This document shows, piece by piece, positions 51,254 through 62,419 of a DNA stretch of 64,000 nt (the stretch's first letter is position 1; every line of letters begins with the position of its first letter). The notes below the pieces were generated by a model. That model was not told where the DNA came from. It saw nothing but the letters and a program-made list of their open reading frames with translations, and made no database searches. The translations under genes were made by a program, and so were the position numbers. The stretch covers positions 1 to 64,000 of the forward strand of contig CAMPDV010002178.1 in NCBI GenBank assembly GCA_946699065.1, written 5' to 3'. The stretch is from Loxodes magnus. Taxonomy: Eukaryota; Ciliophora; Karyorelictea; Loxodida; Loxodidae.

Positions 51254-53475
51254 AAAGCAGTTTTTGAGAATACTAATTTTAATACCTGAGTTAACAATTT
51301 GAGTTGAGTGATTTTTAAAGATTGTTTTAAATGAGAATAAAATTTTAATACCAGAGTGAGTTAACAATGTATGAAAAATAGTTGAGTGATTTTTAAAGTA
51401 AAAAAACATTGTTTTAGTTTTTGAGAAATTAAAATTTTAATACCAGAGTGAGTTAACAATTATGAAGTGAGATTTTTAAAGTAAAAAAAAACATTGTTTT
51501 AGTTTGAAGTGAAATTTTAATACCAGAGTGAGTTAACAATGTATGAAAAATAGTTGAGTGATTTTTAAAGTAAAAAAAAACATTGTTTTTATGTTTTGAA
51601 GTGAGAATACGAAATTTTAATACCAGAGTGAGTTAACAATGTATGAAAAATAGTTGAGTGATTTTTAAAGTAAAAAAAAACATTGTTTTAGTTTTGAAGT
51701 GAGAATACTAAATTTTTAATACCAGAGTGAGTTAACAATGTATGAAAAATAGTTGAGTGATTTTTTAAAGTAAAAAAAAACATTGTTTTAGTTTTGAAGT
51801 GAGAATACGAAATTTTAATACCAGAGTGAGTTAACAATGTATGAAAAATAGTTGAGTGATTTTTAAAGTAAAAAAAAACATTGTTTTAGTTTTGAAGTGA
51901 GAATACTAAATTTTAATACCAGAGTGAGTTAACAATGTATGAAAAATATGTTGAGTGATTTTTAAAGTAAAAAAAAACATTGTTTTAGTTTTGAAGTGAG
52001 AAATAAAATTTTAATACCAGAGTGAGTTAACAATGTATGAAAAATAGTTGAGTGATTTTTAAAGTAAAAAAAAAGTTTTTTTGATAGTTTTGAAGTGAGA
52101 ATACGAAATTTTAATACCAGAGTGAGTTAACAATGTATGAAAAATAGTTGAGTGATTTTTAAAGTAAAAAAAAAAACATTGTTTTAGTTTTGAAGTGAGA
52201 ATACGAAATTTTAATACCAGAATGAGTTAACAATGTATGAAAAATAGTTGAGTGATTTTTAAAGTAAAAAAAACATTGTTTTGATGTGTTTTGAAGTGAG
52301 AATACGAAATTTTAATACCAGAGTGAGTTAACAATGTATGAAAAATAGTTGAGTGATTTTTAAAGTAAAAAAAAAGCATTGTTTTAGTTTTGAAGTGAGA
52401 ATACTAAATTTTAATACCAGAGTGAGTTAACAATGTATGAAAAATAGTTGAGTGATTTTTAAAGTAAAAAAAAACATTGTTTTAGTTTTGAAGTGAGAAT
52501 ACTAAATTTTAATACCAGAGTGAGTTAACAATGTATGAAAAATAGTTGAGTGATTTTTAAAGTAAAAAAAAAAGTTTGTTTTAGTTTTGAAGTGAGAATA
52601 CGAAATTTTAATACCAGAGTGAGTTAACAATGTATGAAAAATAGTTGAGTGATTTTTAAGTAAAAAAAAACATTGTTTTAGTTTTGAAGTGAGAATACGA
52701 AATTTTAATACCAGAGTGAGTTAACAATGTATGAAAAATAGTTGAGATTTTTGATTTTGATAAAGTGAAAAAAAAATACCATAACAATGTATTTTGTGTA
52801 ATTTTTAAGTAAAAAAAAACATAGTTTTGAAGTGAGAATACTAAATTTTAATACCAGAGTGAGTTAACAATGTATGAAAAATAGTTGAGTGATTTTTAAA
52901 GTAAAAAAAAACATTGTTTTAGTTTTGAAGTGAGAAATTAAAATTTTAATACCAGAGTGAGTTAACAATGTATGAAAAATAGTTGAGTGATTTTTTAAAG
53001 TAAAAAAAAAGCATTGTTTTAGTTTTGAAGTGAGAATACTAAATTTTAATACCAGAGTGAGTTAACAATGTATGAAAAATAGTTGAGTGATTTTTAAAGT
53101 AAAAAAAACATTGTTTTAGTTTTGAAGTGAGAAATTAAAAATTTTAATACCAGAGTAGTTTATGAAGTGATTTTTAAAGTAAAAAAAAACATTGTTTTTG
53201 ATACGAAGTGAGAAATTTTAATACCAGAGTGAGTTAACAATGTATGAAAAATAGTTGAGTGATTTTTAAAGTAAAAAAAAACATTGTTTTAGTTTTGAAG
53301 TGAGAATACGAAATTTTAATACCAGAGTGAGTTAACAATGTATGAAAAAATAGTTGAGTGATTTTTAAAGTAAAAAAAAAACATTGTTTTAGTTTTGAAG
53401 TGAGAATACGAAATTTTAATACCAGAGTGAGTTAACAATGTATGAAAAAATTTGAGTGATTTTTTAAAGTAAAAA
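51254..53475 (+). repeat. Degenerate left arm of satellite palindrome
   Basis: Monomers here suffer many small deletions and homopolymer changes, for example at 51,254-51,350, 51,420-51,520, 52,741-52,830 and 53,150-53,215. Despite the damage, rare variants appear in mirrored order relative to the clean sequence right of 53,476: CGAAG next to GATA (53,200), AATTA (53,131 and 52,933), TGTGTAATTTTTAAGT (52,795), GATGTG linker (52,283), CCAGAATGAG (52,217), A11 tract (52,166) and GCAG with CCTGAG (51,257 and 51,285). The arm is about 160 bp shorter than its partner, so loss dominates. Beyond about 51.25 kb I could not extend the mirror match. Some monomers between the marks disagree (TACG against TAG), so the match is imperfect. 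Confidence 0.8.
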
Positions 53476-53507
53476 CAATGTTTTTTTTTACTTTAAAAAT
53501 CACTCAA
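53452..53507. other. Inversion point with short-loop hairpin
   Basis: The forward array stops inside an A-tract (A5 at 53,471-53,475) and the inverted array starts with CAATG at 53,476. The bases 53,452-53,475 can pair with 53,485-53,507, through TTGAGTGA, the T-run, AAAGT and AAAAA, with one bulged T in the left T6 run. The unpaired loop is about 9 nt (53,476-53,484, CAATGTTTT). A spacer this short at the centre of a long inverted repeat is typical of fold-back template switching or of a fold-back read artefact. I cannot separate these from sequence alone. Confidence 0.9.
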
Positions 53508-55860
53508 CTATTTTTCATACATTGTTAACTCACTCTGGTATTAAAATTTCGTATTCTCACTTCAAAACTAAAACAATGTTTTTTTTTACTTTAAAAATCA
53601 CTCAACTATTTTTCATACATTGTTAACTCACTCTGGTATTAAAATTTAGTATTCTCACTTCAAAACTAAAACAATGTTTTTTTTTACTTTAAAAATCACT
53701 CAACTATTTTTCATACATTGTTAACTCACTCTGGTATTAAAATTTAGTATTCTCACTTCGAAACATATCAAAAACAATGTTTTTTTTTACTTTAAAAATC
53801 ACTCAACTATTTTTCATACATTGTTAACTCACTCTGGTATTAAAATTTTAATTTCTCACTTCAAAACTAAAACAATGTTTTTTTTTACTTTAAAAATCAC
53901 TCAACTATTTTTCATACATTGTTAACTCACTCTGGTATTAAAATTTAGTATTCTCACTTCAAAACTAAAACAATGTTTTTTTTTACTTTAAAAATCACTC
54001 AACTATTTTTCATACATTGTTAACTCACTCTGGTATTAAAATTTTAATTTCTCACTTCAAAACTAAAACAATGTTTTTTTTTACTTTAAAAATCACTCAA
54101 CTATTTTTCATACATTGTTAACTCACTCTGGTATTAAAATTTCGTATTCTCACTTCAAAACTAAAACAATGTTTTTTTTTACTTAAAAATTACACAACTA
54201 TTTTTCATACATTGTTAACTCACTCTGGTATTAAAATTTCGTATTCTCACTTCAAAACATATCAAAAACAATGTTTTTTTTTACTTTAAAAATCACTCAA
54301 CTATTTTTCATACATTGTTAACTCACTCTGGTATTAAAATTTCGTATTCTCACTTCAAAACTAAAACAATGTTTTTTTTTACTTTAAAAATCACTCAACT
54401 ATTTTTCATACATTGTTAACTCACTCTGGTATTAAAATTTAGTATTCTCACTTCAAAACTAAAACAATGTTTTTTTTTACTTTAAAAATCACTCAACTAT
54501 TTTTCATACATTGTTAACTCACTCTGGTATTAAAATTTCGTATTCTCACTTCAAAACTAAAACAATGTTTTTTTTTACTTAAAAATTACACAACTATTTT
54601 TCATACATTGTTAACTCACTCTGGTATTAAAATTTAGTATTCTCACTTCAAAACTAAAACAATGTTTTTTTTTACTTTAAAAATCACTCAACTATTTTTC
54701 ATACATTGTTAACTCACTCTGGTATTAAAATTTCGTATTCTCACTTCAAAACACATCAAAAACAATGTTTTTTTTTACTTTAAAAATCACTCAACTATTT
54801 TTCATACATTGTTAACTCATTCTGGTATTAAAATTTCGTATTCTCACTTCAAAACTAAAACAATGTTTTTTTTTTACTTTAAAAATCACTCAACTATTTT
54901 TCATACATTGTTAACTCACTCTGGTATTAAAATTTCGTATTCTCACTTCAAAACATATCAAAAACAATGTTTTTTTTTACTTTAAAAATCACTCAACTAT
55001 TTTTCATACATTGTTAACTCACTCTGGTATTAAAATTTCGTATTCTCACTTCAAAACTAAAACAATGTTTTTTTTTACTTTAAAAATCACTCAACTATTT
55101 TTCATACATTGTTAACTCACTCTGGTATTAAAATTTAGTATTCTCACTTCAAAACTAAAACAATGTTTTTTTTTACTTTAAAAATCACTCAACTATTTTT
55201 CATACATTGTTAACTCACTCTGGTATTAAAATTTCGTATTCTCACTTCAAAACTAAAACAATGTTTTTTTTTACTTTAAAAATCACTCAACTATTTTTCA
55301 TACATTGTTAACTCACTCTGGTATTAAAATTTAGTATTCTCACTTCAAAACTAAAACAATGTTTTTTTTTACTTTAAAAATCACTCAACTATTTTTCATA
55401 CATTGTTAACTCACTCTGGTATTAAAATTTCGTATTCTCACTTCAAAACTAAAACAATGTTTTTTTTTACTTTAAAAATCACTCAACTATTTTTCATACA
55501 TTGTTAACTCACTCTGGTATTAAAATTTTAATTTATCACTTCAAAACTAAAACAATGTTTTTTTTTACTTTAAAAATCACTCAACTATTTTTCATACATT
55601 GTTAACTCACTCTGGTATTAAAATTTTAATTTCTCACTTCAAAACTAAAACAATGTTTTTTTTTACTTTAAAAATCACTCAACTATTTTTCATACATTGT
55701 TAACTCACTCTGGTATTAAAATTTCGTATTCTCACTTCAAAACTAAAACAATGTTTTTTTTTACTTTAAAAATCACTCAACTATTTTTCATACATTGTTA
55801 ACTCAGGTATTAAAATTTAGTATTCTCACTTCAAAACTAAAACAATGCTTTTTTTTTACT
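53476..55860 (-). repeat. Intact right arm of satellite palindrome
   Basis: This clean inverted stretch carries the partners of the left-arm marks at increasing distance from the centre: CTTCGAAACATATC (53,756), TAATTT (about 53,848 and 54,045), ACTTAAAAATTACACA (54,181), CACATC (54,752), CTCATTCTGG (54,817), T10 (54,866), CTCAGG (55,802) and the GC insert (55,848). Distances from 53,476 are slightly larger than on the left at every mark, as expected if the left arm has lost bases steadily. The monomers themselves are regular and full length. Confidence 0.8.
54570..55050 (-). repeat. Inverted-arm repeat block, copy 1 of 3
   Basis: The block contains, in plus-strand order, an ACTTAAAAATTACACA monomer (54,577), an ACACATC linker (54,751), a CTCATTCTGG monomer with a T10 tract, and an ACATATC linker (54,951). 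The same order occurs at 57,918/58,089/58,289 and 59,889/60,063/60,263. The spacing from ACACATC to ACATATC is 200 bp in all three. The linked rare variants show one ancestral block copied twice. Confidence 0.9.
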
Positions 55861-56740
55861 TTAAAAATCACTCAACTATTTTTCATACATTGTTAACTCA
55901 CTCTGGTATTAAAATTTCGTATTCTCACTTCAAAACTAAAACAATGCTTTTTTTTACTTTAAAAATCACTCAACTATTTTTCATACATTGTTAACTCACT
56001 CTGGTATTAAAATTTCGTATTCTCACTTCAAAACTAAAACAATGTTTTTTTTTACTTTAAAAATCACTCAACTATTTTTCATACATTGTTAACTCACTCT
56101 GGTATTAAAATTTAGTATTCTCACTTCAAAACTAAAACAATGTTTTTTTTTACTTTAAAAATCACTCAACTATTTTTCATACATTGTTAACTCACTCTGG
56201 TATTAAAATTTAGTATTCTCACTTCAAAACTAAAACAATGCTTTTTTTTTACTTTAAAAATCACTCAACTATTTTTCATACATTGTTAACTCACTCTGGT
56301 ATTAAAATTTCGTATTCTCACTTCAAAACTAAAACAATGTTTTTTTTTACTTTAAAAATCACTCAACTATTTTTCATACTTTGTTAACTCATTCTGGTAT
56401 TAAAATTTCGTATTCTCACTTCAAAACTAAAACAATGTTTTTTTTTACTTTAAAAATCACTCAACTATTTTTCATACATTGTTAACTCACTCTGGTATTA
56501 AAATTTAGTATTCTCACTTCAAAACTAAAACAATGCTTTTTTTTTACTTTAAAAATCACTCAACTATTTTTCATACATTGTTAACTCACTCTGGTATTAA
56601 AATTTCGTATTCTCACTTCAAAACTAAAACAATGTTTTTTTTTACTTTAAAAATCACTCAACTATTTTTCATACATTGTTAACTCACTCTGGTATTAAAA
56701 TTTCGTATTCTCACTTAAACTAAAACAAACTTTTTTTTTA
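55400..56740 (-). repeat. 1.3-kb duplication in inverted arm, copy 1
   Basis: A run of about 14 monomers matches 60,322-61,662 at an offset of 4,921 to 4,922 bp. Shared marks include two TAATTT monomers (55,527 and 55,625), CTCAGG+GC (55,800), TCG+GC, TCG, TAG, TAG+GC, the rare CTTTGTTAAC with CTCATTCTGG (56,379), TAG+GC (56,511) and the TTAAACTAAAACAAAC linker (56,714). One monomer differs (a GC insert only in the second copy near 60,674). The match ends after the TTAAAC monomer. Confidence 0.9.
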
Positions 56741-57909
56741 CTTTAAAAATCACTCAACTATTTTTCATACATTGTTAACTCACTCTGGTATTAAAATTTA
56801 GTATTCTCACTTCAAAACTAAAACAATGTTTTTTTTTACTTTAAAAATCACTCAACTATTTTTCATACATTGTTAACTCACTCTGGTATTAAAATTTCGT
56901 ATTCTCACTTCAAAACTAAAACAATGTTTTTTTTTACTTTAAAAATCACTCAACTATTTTTCATACATTGTTAACTCACTCTGGTATTAAAATTTCGTAT
57001 TCTCACTTCAAAACTAAAACAATGCTTTTTTTTTACTTTAAAAATCACTCAACTATTTTTCATACATTGTTAACTCACTCTGGTATTAAAATTTTAATTT
57101 CTCACTTCAAAACTAAAACAATGTTTTTTTTTACTTTAAAAATCACTCAACTATTTTTCATACATTGTTAACTCACTCTGGTATTAAAATTTCGTATTCT
57201 CACTTCAAAACTAAAACAATGTTTTTTTTTACTTTAAAAATCACTCAACTATTTTTCATACATTGTTAACTCACTCTGGTATTAAAATTTAGTATTCTCA
57301 CTTCAAAACTAAAACAATGTTTTTTTTTACTTTAAAAATCACTCAACTATTTTTCATACATTGTTAACTCACTCTGGTATTAAAATTTCGTATTCTCACT
57401 TCAAAACTAAAACAATGCTTTTTTTTTACTTTAAAAATCACTCAACTATTTTTCATACATTGTTAACTCACTCTGGTATTAAAATTTCGTATTCTCACTT
57501 CAAAACTAAAACAATGTTTTTTTTTACTTTAAAAATCACTCAACTATTTTTCATACATTGTTAACTCACTCTGGTATTAAAATTTAGTATTCTCACTTCA
57601 AAACTAAAACAATGTTTTTTTTTACTTTAAAAATCACTCAACTATTTTTCATACATTGTTAACTCACTCTGGTATTAAAATTTCGTATTCTCACTTCAAA
57701 ACTAAAACAATGTTTTTTTTTACTTTAAAAATCACTCAACTATTTTTCATACATTGTTAACTCACTCTGGTATTAAAATTTAGTATTCTCACTTCAAAAC
57801 TAAAACAATGTTTTTTTTTACTTTAAAAATCACTCAACTATTTTTCATACATTGTTAACTCACTCTGGTATTAAAATTTCGTATTCTCACTTCAAAACTA
57901 AAACAATGT

Positions 57910-58390
57910 TTTTTTTTACTTAAAAATTACACAACTATTTTTCATACATTGTTAACTCAGGTATTAAAATTTAGTATTCTCACTTCAAAACTAAAACAAT
58001 GCTTTTTTTTTACTTTAAAAATCACTCAACTATTTTTCATACATTGTTAACTCACTCTGGTATTAAAATTTCGTATTCTCACTTCAAAACACATCAAAAA
58101 CAATGTTTTTTTTTACTTTAAAAATCACTCAACTATTTTTCATACATTGTTAACTCATTCTGGTATTAAAATTTCGTATTCTCACTTCAAAACTAAAACA
58201 ATGTTTTTTTTTTACTTTAAAAATCACTCAACTATTTTTCATACATTGTTAACTCACTCTGGTATTAAAATTTCGTATTCTCACTTCAAAACATATCAAA
58301 AACAATGTTTTTTTTTACTTTAAAAATCACTCAACTATTTTTCATACATTGTTAACTCACTCTGGTATTAAAATTTCGTATTCTCACTTC
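57910..58390 (-). repeat. Inverted-arm repeat block, copy 2 of 3
   Basis: Partner of 54,570-55,050, offset 3,338 bp at the ACACATC mark. It differs by a CTCAGG-type deletion and a GC insert in the monomer after ACTTAAAAATTACACA, so the distance between the first two marks is 171 bp instead of 174 bp. Confidence 0.88.
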
Positions 58391-59879
58391 AAAACTAAAA
58401 CAATGTTTTTTTTTACTTTAAAAATCACTCAACTATTTTTCATACATTGTTAACTCACTCTGGTATTAAAATTTAGTATTCTCACTTCAAAACTAAAACA
58501 ATGTTTTTTTTTACTTTAAAAATCACTCAACTATTTTTCATACATTGTTAACTCACTCTGGTATTAAAATTTCGTATTCTCACTTCAAAACTAAAACAAT
58601 GTTTTTTTTTACTTTAAAAATCACTCAACTATTTTTCATACATTGTTAACTCACTCTGGTATTAAAATTTTAATTTCTCACTTCAAAACTAAAACAATGT
58701 TTTTTTTTACTTTAAAAATCACTCAACTATTTTTCATACATTGTTAACTCACTCTGGTATTAAAATTTTAATTTCTCACTTCAAAACTAAAACAATGTTT
58801 TTTTTTACTTTAAAAATCACTCAACTATTTTTCATACATTGTTAACTCACTCTGGTATTAAAATTTAGTATTCTCACTTCAAAACTAAAACAATGCTTTT
58901 TTTTTACTTTAAAAATCACTCAACTATTTTTCATACATTGTTAACTCACTCTGGTATTAAAATTTCGTATTCTCACTTCAAAACTAAAACAATGTTTTTT
59001 TTTACTTTAAAAATCACTCAACTATTTTTCATACATTGTTAACTCACTCTGGTATTAAAATTTCGTATTCTCACTTAAACTAAAACAAACTTTTTTTTTA
59101 CTTTAAAAATCACTCAACTATTTTTCATACATTGTTAACTCACTCTGGTATTAAAATTTAGTATTTTCACTTCAAAACATATCAAAAACAATGTTTTTTT
59201 TTACTTTAAAAATCACTCAACTATTTTTCATACATTGTTAACTCACTCTGGTATTAAAATTTAGTATTCTCACTTCAAAACTAAAACAATGTTTTTTTTT
59301 ACTTTAAAAATCACTCAACTATTTTTCATACATTGTTAACTCACTCTGGTATTAAAATTTCGTATTCTCACTTCAAAACTAAAACAATGTTTTTTTTTAC
59401 TTTAAAAATCACTCAACTATTTTTCATACATTGTTAACTCACTCTGGTATTAAAATTTCGTATTCTCACTTCAAAACTAAAACAATGTTTTTTTTTACTT
59501 TAAAAATCACTCAACTATTTTTCATACATTGTTAACTCACTCTGGTATTAAAATTTAGTATTCTCACTTCAAAACTAAAACAATGTTTTTTTTTACTTTA
59601 AAAATCACTCAACTATTTTTCATACATTGTTAACTCACTCTGGTATTAAAATTTCGTATTCTCACTTCAAAACTAAAACAATGTTTTTTTTTACTTTAAA
59701 AATCACTCAACTATTTTTCATACATTGTTAACTCACTCTGGTATTAAAATTTAGTATTCTCACTTCAAAACTAAAACAATGTTTTTTTTTACTTTAAAAA
59801 TCACTCAACTATTTTTCATACATTGTTAACTCACTCTGGTATTAAAATTTCGTATTCTCACTTCAAAACTAAAACAATG

Positions 59880-60360
59880 TTTTTTTTTACTTAAAAATTA
59901 CACAACTATTTTTCATACATTGTTAACTCACTCTGGTATTAAAATTTAGTATTCTCACTTCAAAACTAAAACAATGTTTTTTTTTACTTTAAAAATCACT
60001 CAACTATTTTTCATACATTGTTAACTCACTCTGGTATTAAAATTTCGTATTCTCACTTCAAAACACATCAAAAACAATGTTTTTTTTTACTTTAAAAATC
60101 ACTCAACTATTTTTCATACATTGTTAACTCATTCTGGTATTAAAATTTCGTATTCTCACTTCAAAACTAAAACAATGTTTTTTTTTTACTTTAAAAATCA
60201 CTCAACTATTTTTCATACATTGTTAACTCACTCTGGTATTAAAATTTCGTATTCTCACTTCAAAACATATCAAAAACAATGTTTTTTTTTACTTTAAAAA
60301 TCACTCAACTATTTTTCATACATTGTTAACTCACTCTGGTATTAAAATTTCGTATTCTCA
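59880..60360 (-). repeat. Inverted-arm repeat block, copy 3 of 3
   Basis: Partner of 54,570-55,050 at an offset of 5,312 bp and of 57,910-58,390 at 1,974 bp. Mark spacings (174 and 200 bp) equal those of copy 1, so copies 1 and 3 are the closest pair. Confidence 0.88.
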
Positions 60361-61662
60361 CTTCAAAACTAAAACAATGTTTTTTTTTACTTTAAAAATC
60401 ACTCAACTATTTTTCATACATTGTTAACTCACTCTGGTATTAAAATTTTAATTTCTCACTTCAAAACTAAAACAATGTTTTTTTTTACTTTAAAAATCAC
60501 TCAACTATTTTTCATACATTGTTAACTCACTCTGGTATTAAAATTTTAATTTCTCACTTCAAAACTAAAACAATGTTTTTTTTTACTTTAAAAATCACTC
60601 AACTATTTTTCATACATTGTTAACTCACTCTGGTATTAAAATTTCGTATTCTCACTTCAAAACTAAAACAATGCTTTTTTTTTACTTTAAAAATCACTCA
60701 ACTATTTTTCATACATTGTTAACTCAGGTATTAAAATTTAGTATTCTCACTTCAAAACTAAAACAATGCTTTTTTTTTACTTTAAAAATCACTCAACTAT
60801 TTTTCATACATTGTTAACTCACTCTGGTATTAAAATTTCGTATTCTCACTTCAAAACTAAAACAATGCTTTTTTTTTACTTTAAAAATCACTCAACTATT
60901 TTTCATACATTGTTAACTCACTCTGGTATTAAAATTTCGTATTCTCACTTCAAAACTAAAACAATGTTTTTTTTTACTTTAAAAATCACTCAACTATTTT
61001 TCATACATTGTTAACTCACTCTGGTATTAAAATTTAGTATTCTCACTTCAAAACTAAAACAATGTTTTTTTTTACTTTAAAAATCACTCAACTATTTTTC
61101 ATACATTGTTAACTCACTCTGGTATTAAAATTTAGTATTCTCACTTCAAAACTAAAACAATGCTTTTTTTTTACTTTAAAAATCACTCAACTATTTTTCA
61201 TACATTGTTAACTCACTCTGGTATTAAAATTTCGTATTCTCACTTCAAAACTAAAACAATGTTTTTTTTTACTTTAAAAATCACTCAACTATTTTTCATA
61301 CTTTGTTAACTCATTCTGGTATTAAAATTTCGTATTCTCACTTCAAAACTAAAACAATGTTTTTTTTTACTTTAAAAATCACTCAACTATTTTTCATACA
61401 TTGTTAACTCACTCTGGTATTAAAATTTAGTATTCTCACTTCAAAACTAAAACAATGCTTTTTTTTTACTTTAAAAATCACTCAACTATTTTTCATACAT
61501 TGTTAACTCACTCTGGTATTAAAATTTCGTATTCTCACTTCAAAACTAAAACAATGTTTTTTTTTACTTTAAAAATCACTCAACTATTTTTCATACATTG
61601 TTAACTCACTCTGGTATTAAAATTTCGTATTCTCACTTAAACTAAAACAAACTTTTTTTTTA
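60322..61662 (-). repeat. 1.3-kb duplication in inverted arm, copy 2
   Basis: Partner of 55,400-56,740, with CTTTGTTAAC at 61,301 and the TTAAAC linker near 61,635. The next monomer carries TATTTTC with an ACATATC linker, while the first copy has an ordinary TAG monomer. The TATTTTC version agrees instead with the copies near 59,158 and 62,214. Confidence 0.9.
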
Positions 61663-62419
61663 CTTTAAAAATCACTCAACTATTTTTCATACATTGTTAA
61701 CTCACTCTGGTATTAAAATTTAGTATTTTCACTTCAAAACATATCAAAAACAATGTTTTTTTTTACTTTAAAAATCACTCAACTATTTTTCATACATTGT
61801 TAACTCACTCTGGTATTAAAATTTAGTATTCTCACTTCAAAACTAAAACAATGTTTTTTTTTACTTTAAAAATCACTCAACTATTTTTCATACATTGTTA
61901 ACTCACTCTGGTATTAAAATTTAGTATTCTCACTTCAAAACTAAAACAATGCTTTTTTTTTACTTTAAAAATCACTCAACTATTTTTCATACATTGTTAA
62001 CTCACTCTGGTATTAAAATTTCGTATTCTCACTTCAAAACTAAAACAATGTTTTTTTTTACTTTAAAAATCACTCAACTATTTTTCATACATTGTTAACT
62101 CACTCTGGTATTAAAATTTCGTATTCTCACTTAAACTAAAACAAACTTTTTTTTTACTTTAAAAATCACTCAACTATTTTTCATACATTGTTAACTCACT
62201 CTGGTATTAAAATTTAGTATTTTCACTTCAAAACATATCAAAAACAATGTTTTTTTTTACTTTAAAAATCACTCAACTATTTTTCATACATTGTTAACTC
62301 ACTCTGGTATTAAAATTTAGTATTCTCACTTCAAAACTAAAACAATGTTTTTTTTTACTTTAAAAATCACTCAACTATTTTTCATACATTGTTAACTCAC
62401 TCTGGTATTAAAATTTCGT
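61430..62419 (-). repeat. 495-bp tandem duplication (5-mer)
   Basis: Two adjacent units of 495 bp run TAG+GC, TCG, TCG with TTAAACTAAAACAAAC, TAG with TATTTTC and ACATATC, and TAG. Marks at 61,632/62,127 and 61,719/62,214 keep the same spacing. A related single block lies at 58,870-59,260, 2,561 bp before the first unit, and a partial one near 56,511-56,800. Exact adjacency and near identity suggest a recent event. Confidence 0.9.

Larger units (their letters stand above)
1..53475 (+). repeat. Satellite array, forward orientation
   Basis: Head-to-tail copies of an AT-rich monomer of about 98 bp fill this segment without interruption by unique sequence. Each copy can be followed by its landmarks: GTGATTTTTAAAG, an A-tract, CATTG, a short T-rich linker, GAAGTGAGAA, ATTTTAATACC, GAGTGAGTTAACAATG and TATGAAAAATAGTTGA. 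Monomer lengths are mostly 97 to 103 bp, and the differences lie mainly in the A-tract and the linker after CATTG. Because 98 is not a multiple of three, every frame meets stops within a few monomers and no long reading frame survives. The first base is inside the array, so its left edge is outside the window. Eukaryotic satellite DNA is the inferred class; I do not recognise the family. Confidence 0.98.

Noticed and set aside
53454-53505. Rho-independent terminator
   Set aside because: The hairpin is almost entirely A/T, has no GC-rich stem, and is explained by the array inversion. No gene precedes it.
60766-61014. ATG-started frame of 82 codons on the plus strand
   Set aside because: The ATG is created by the G insert in AATGC of one satellite variant. 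The rest is the usual satellite translation.
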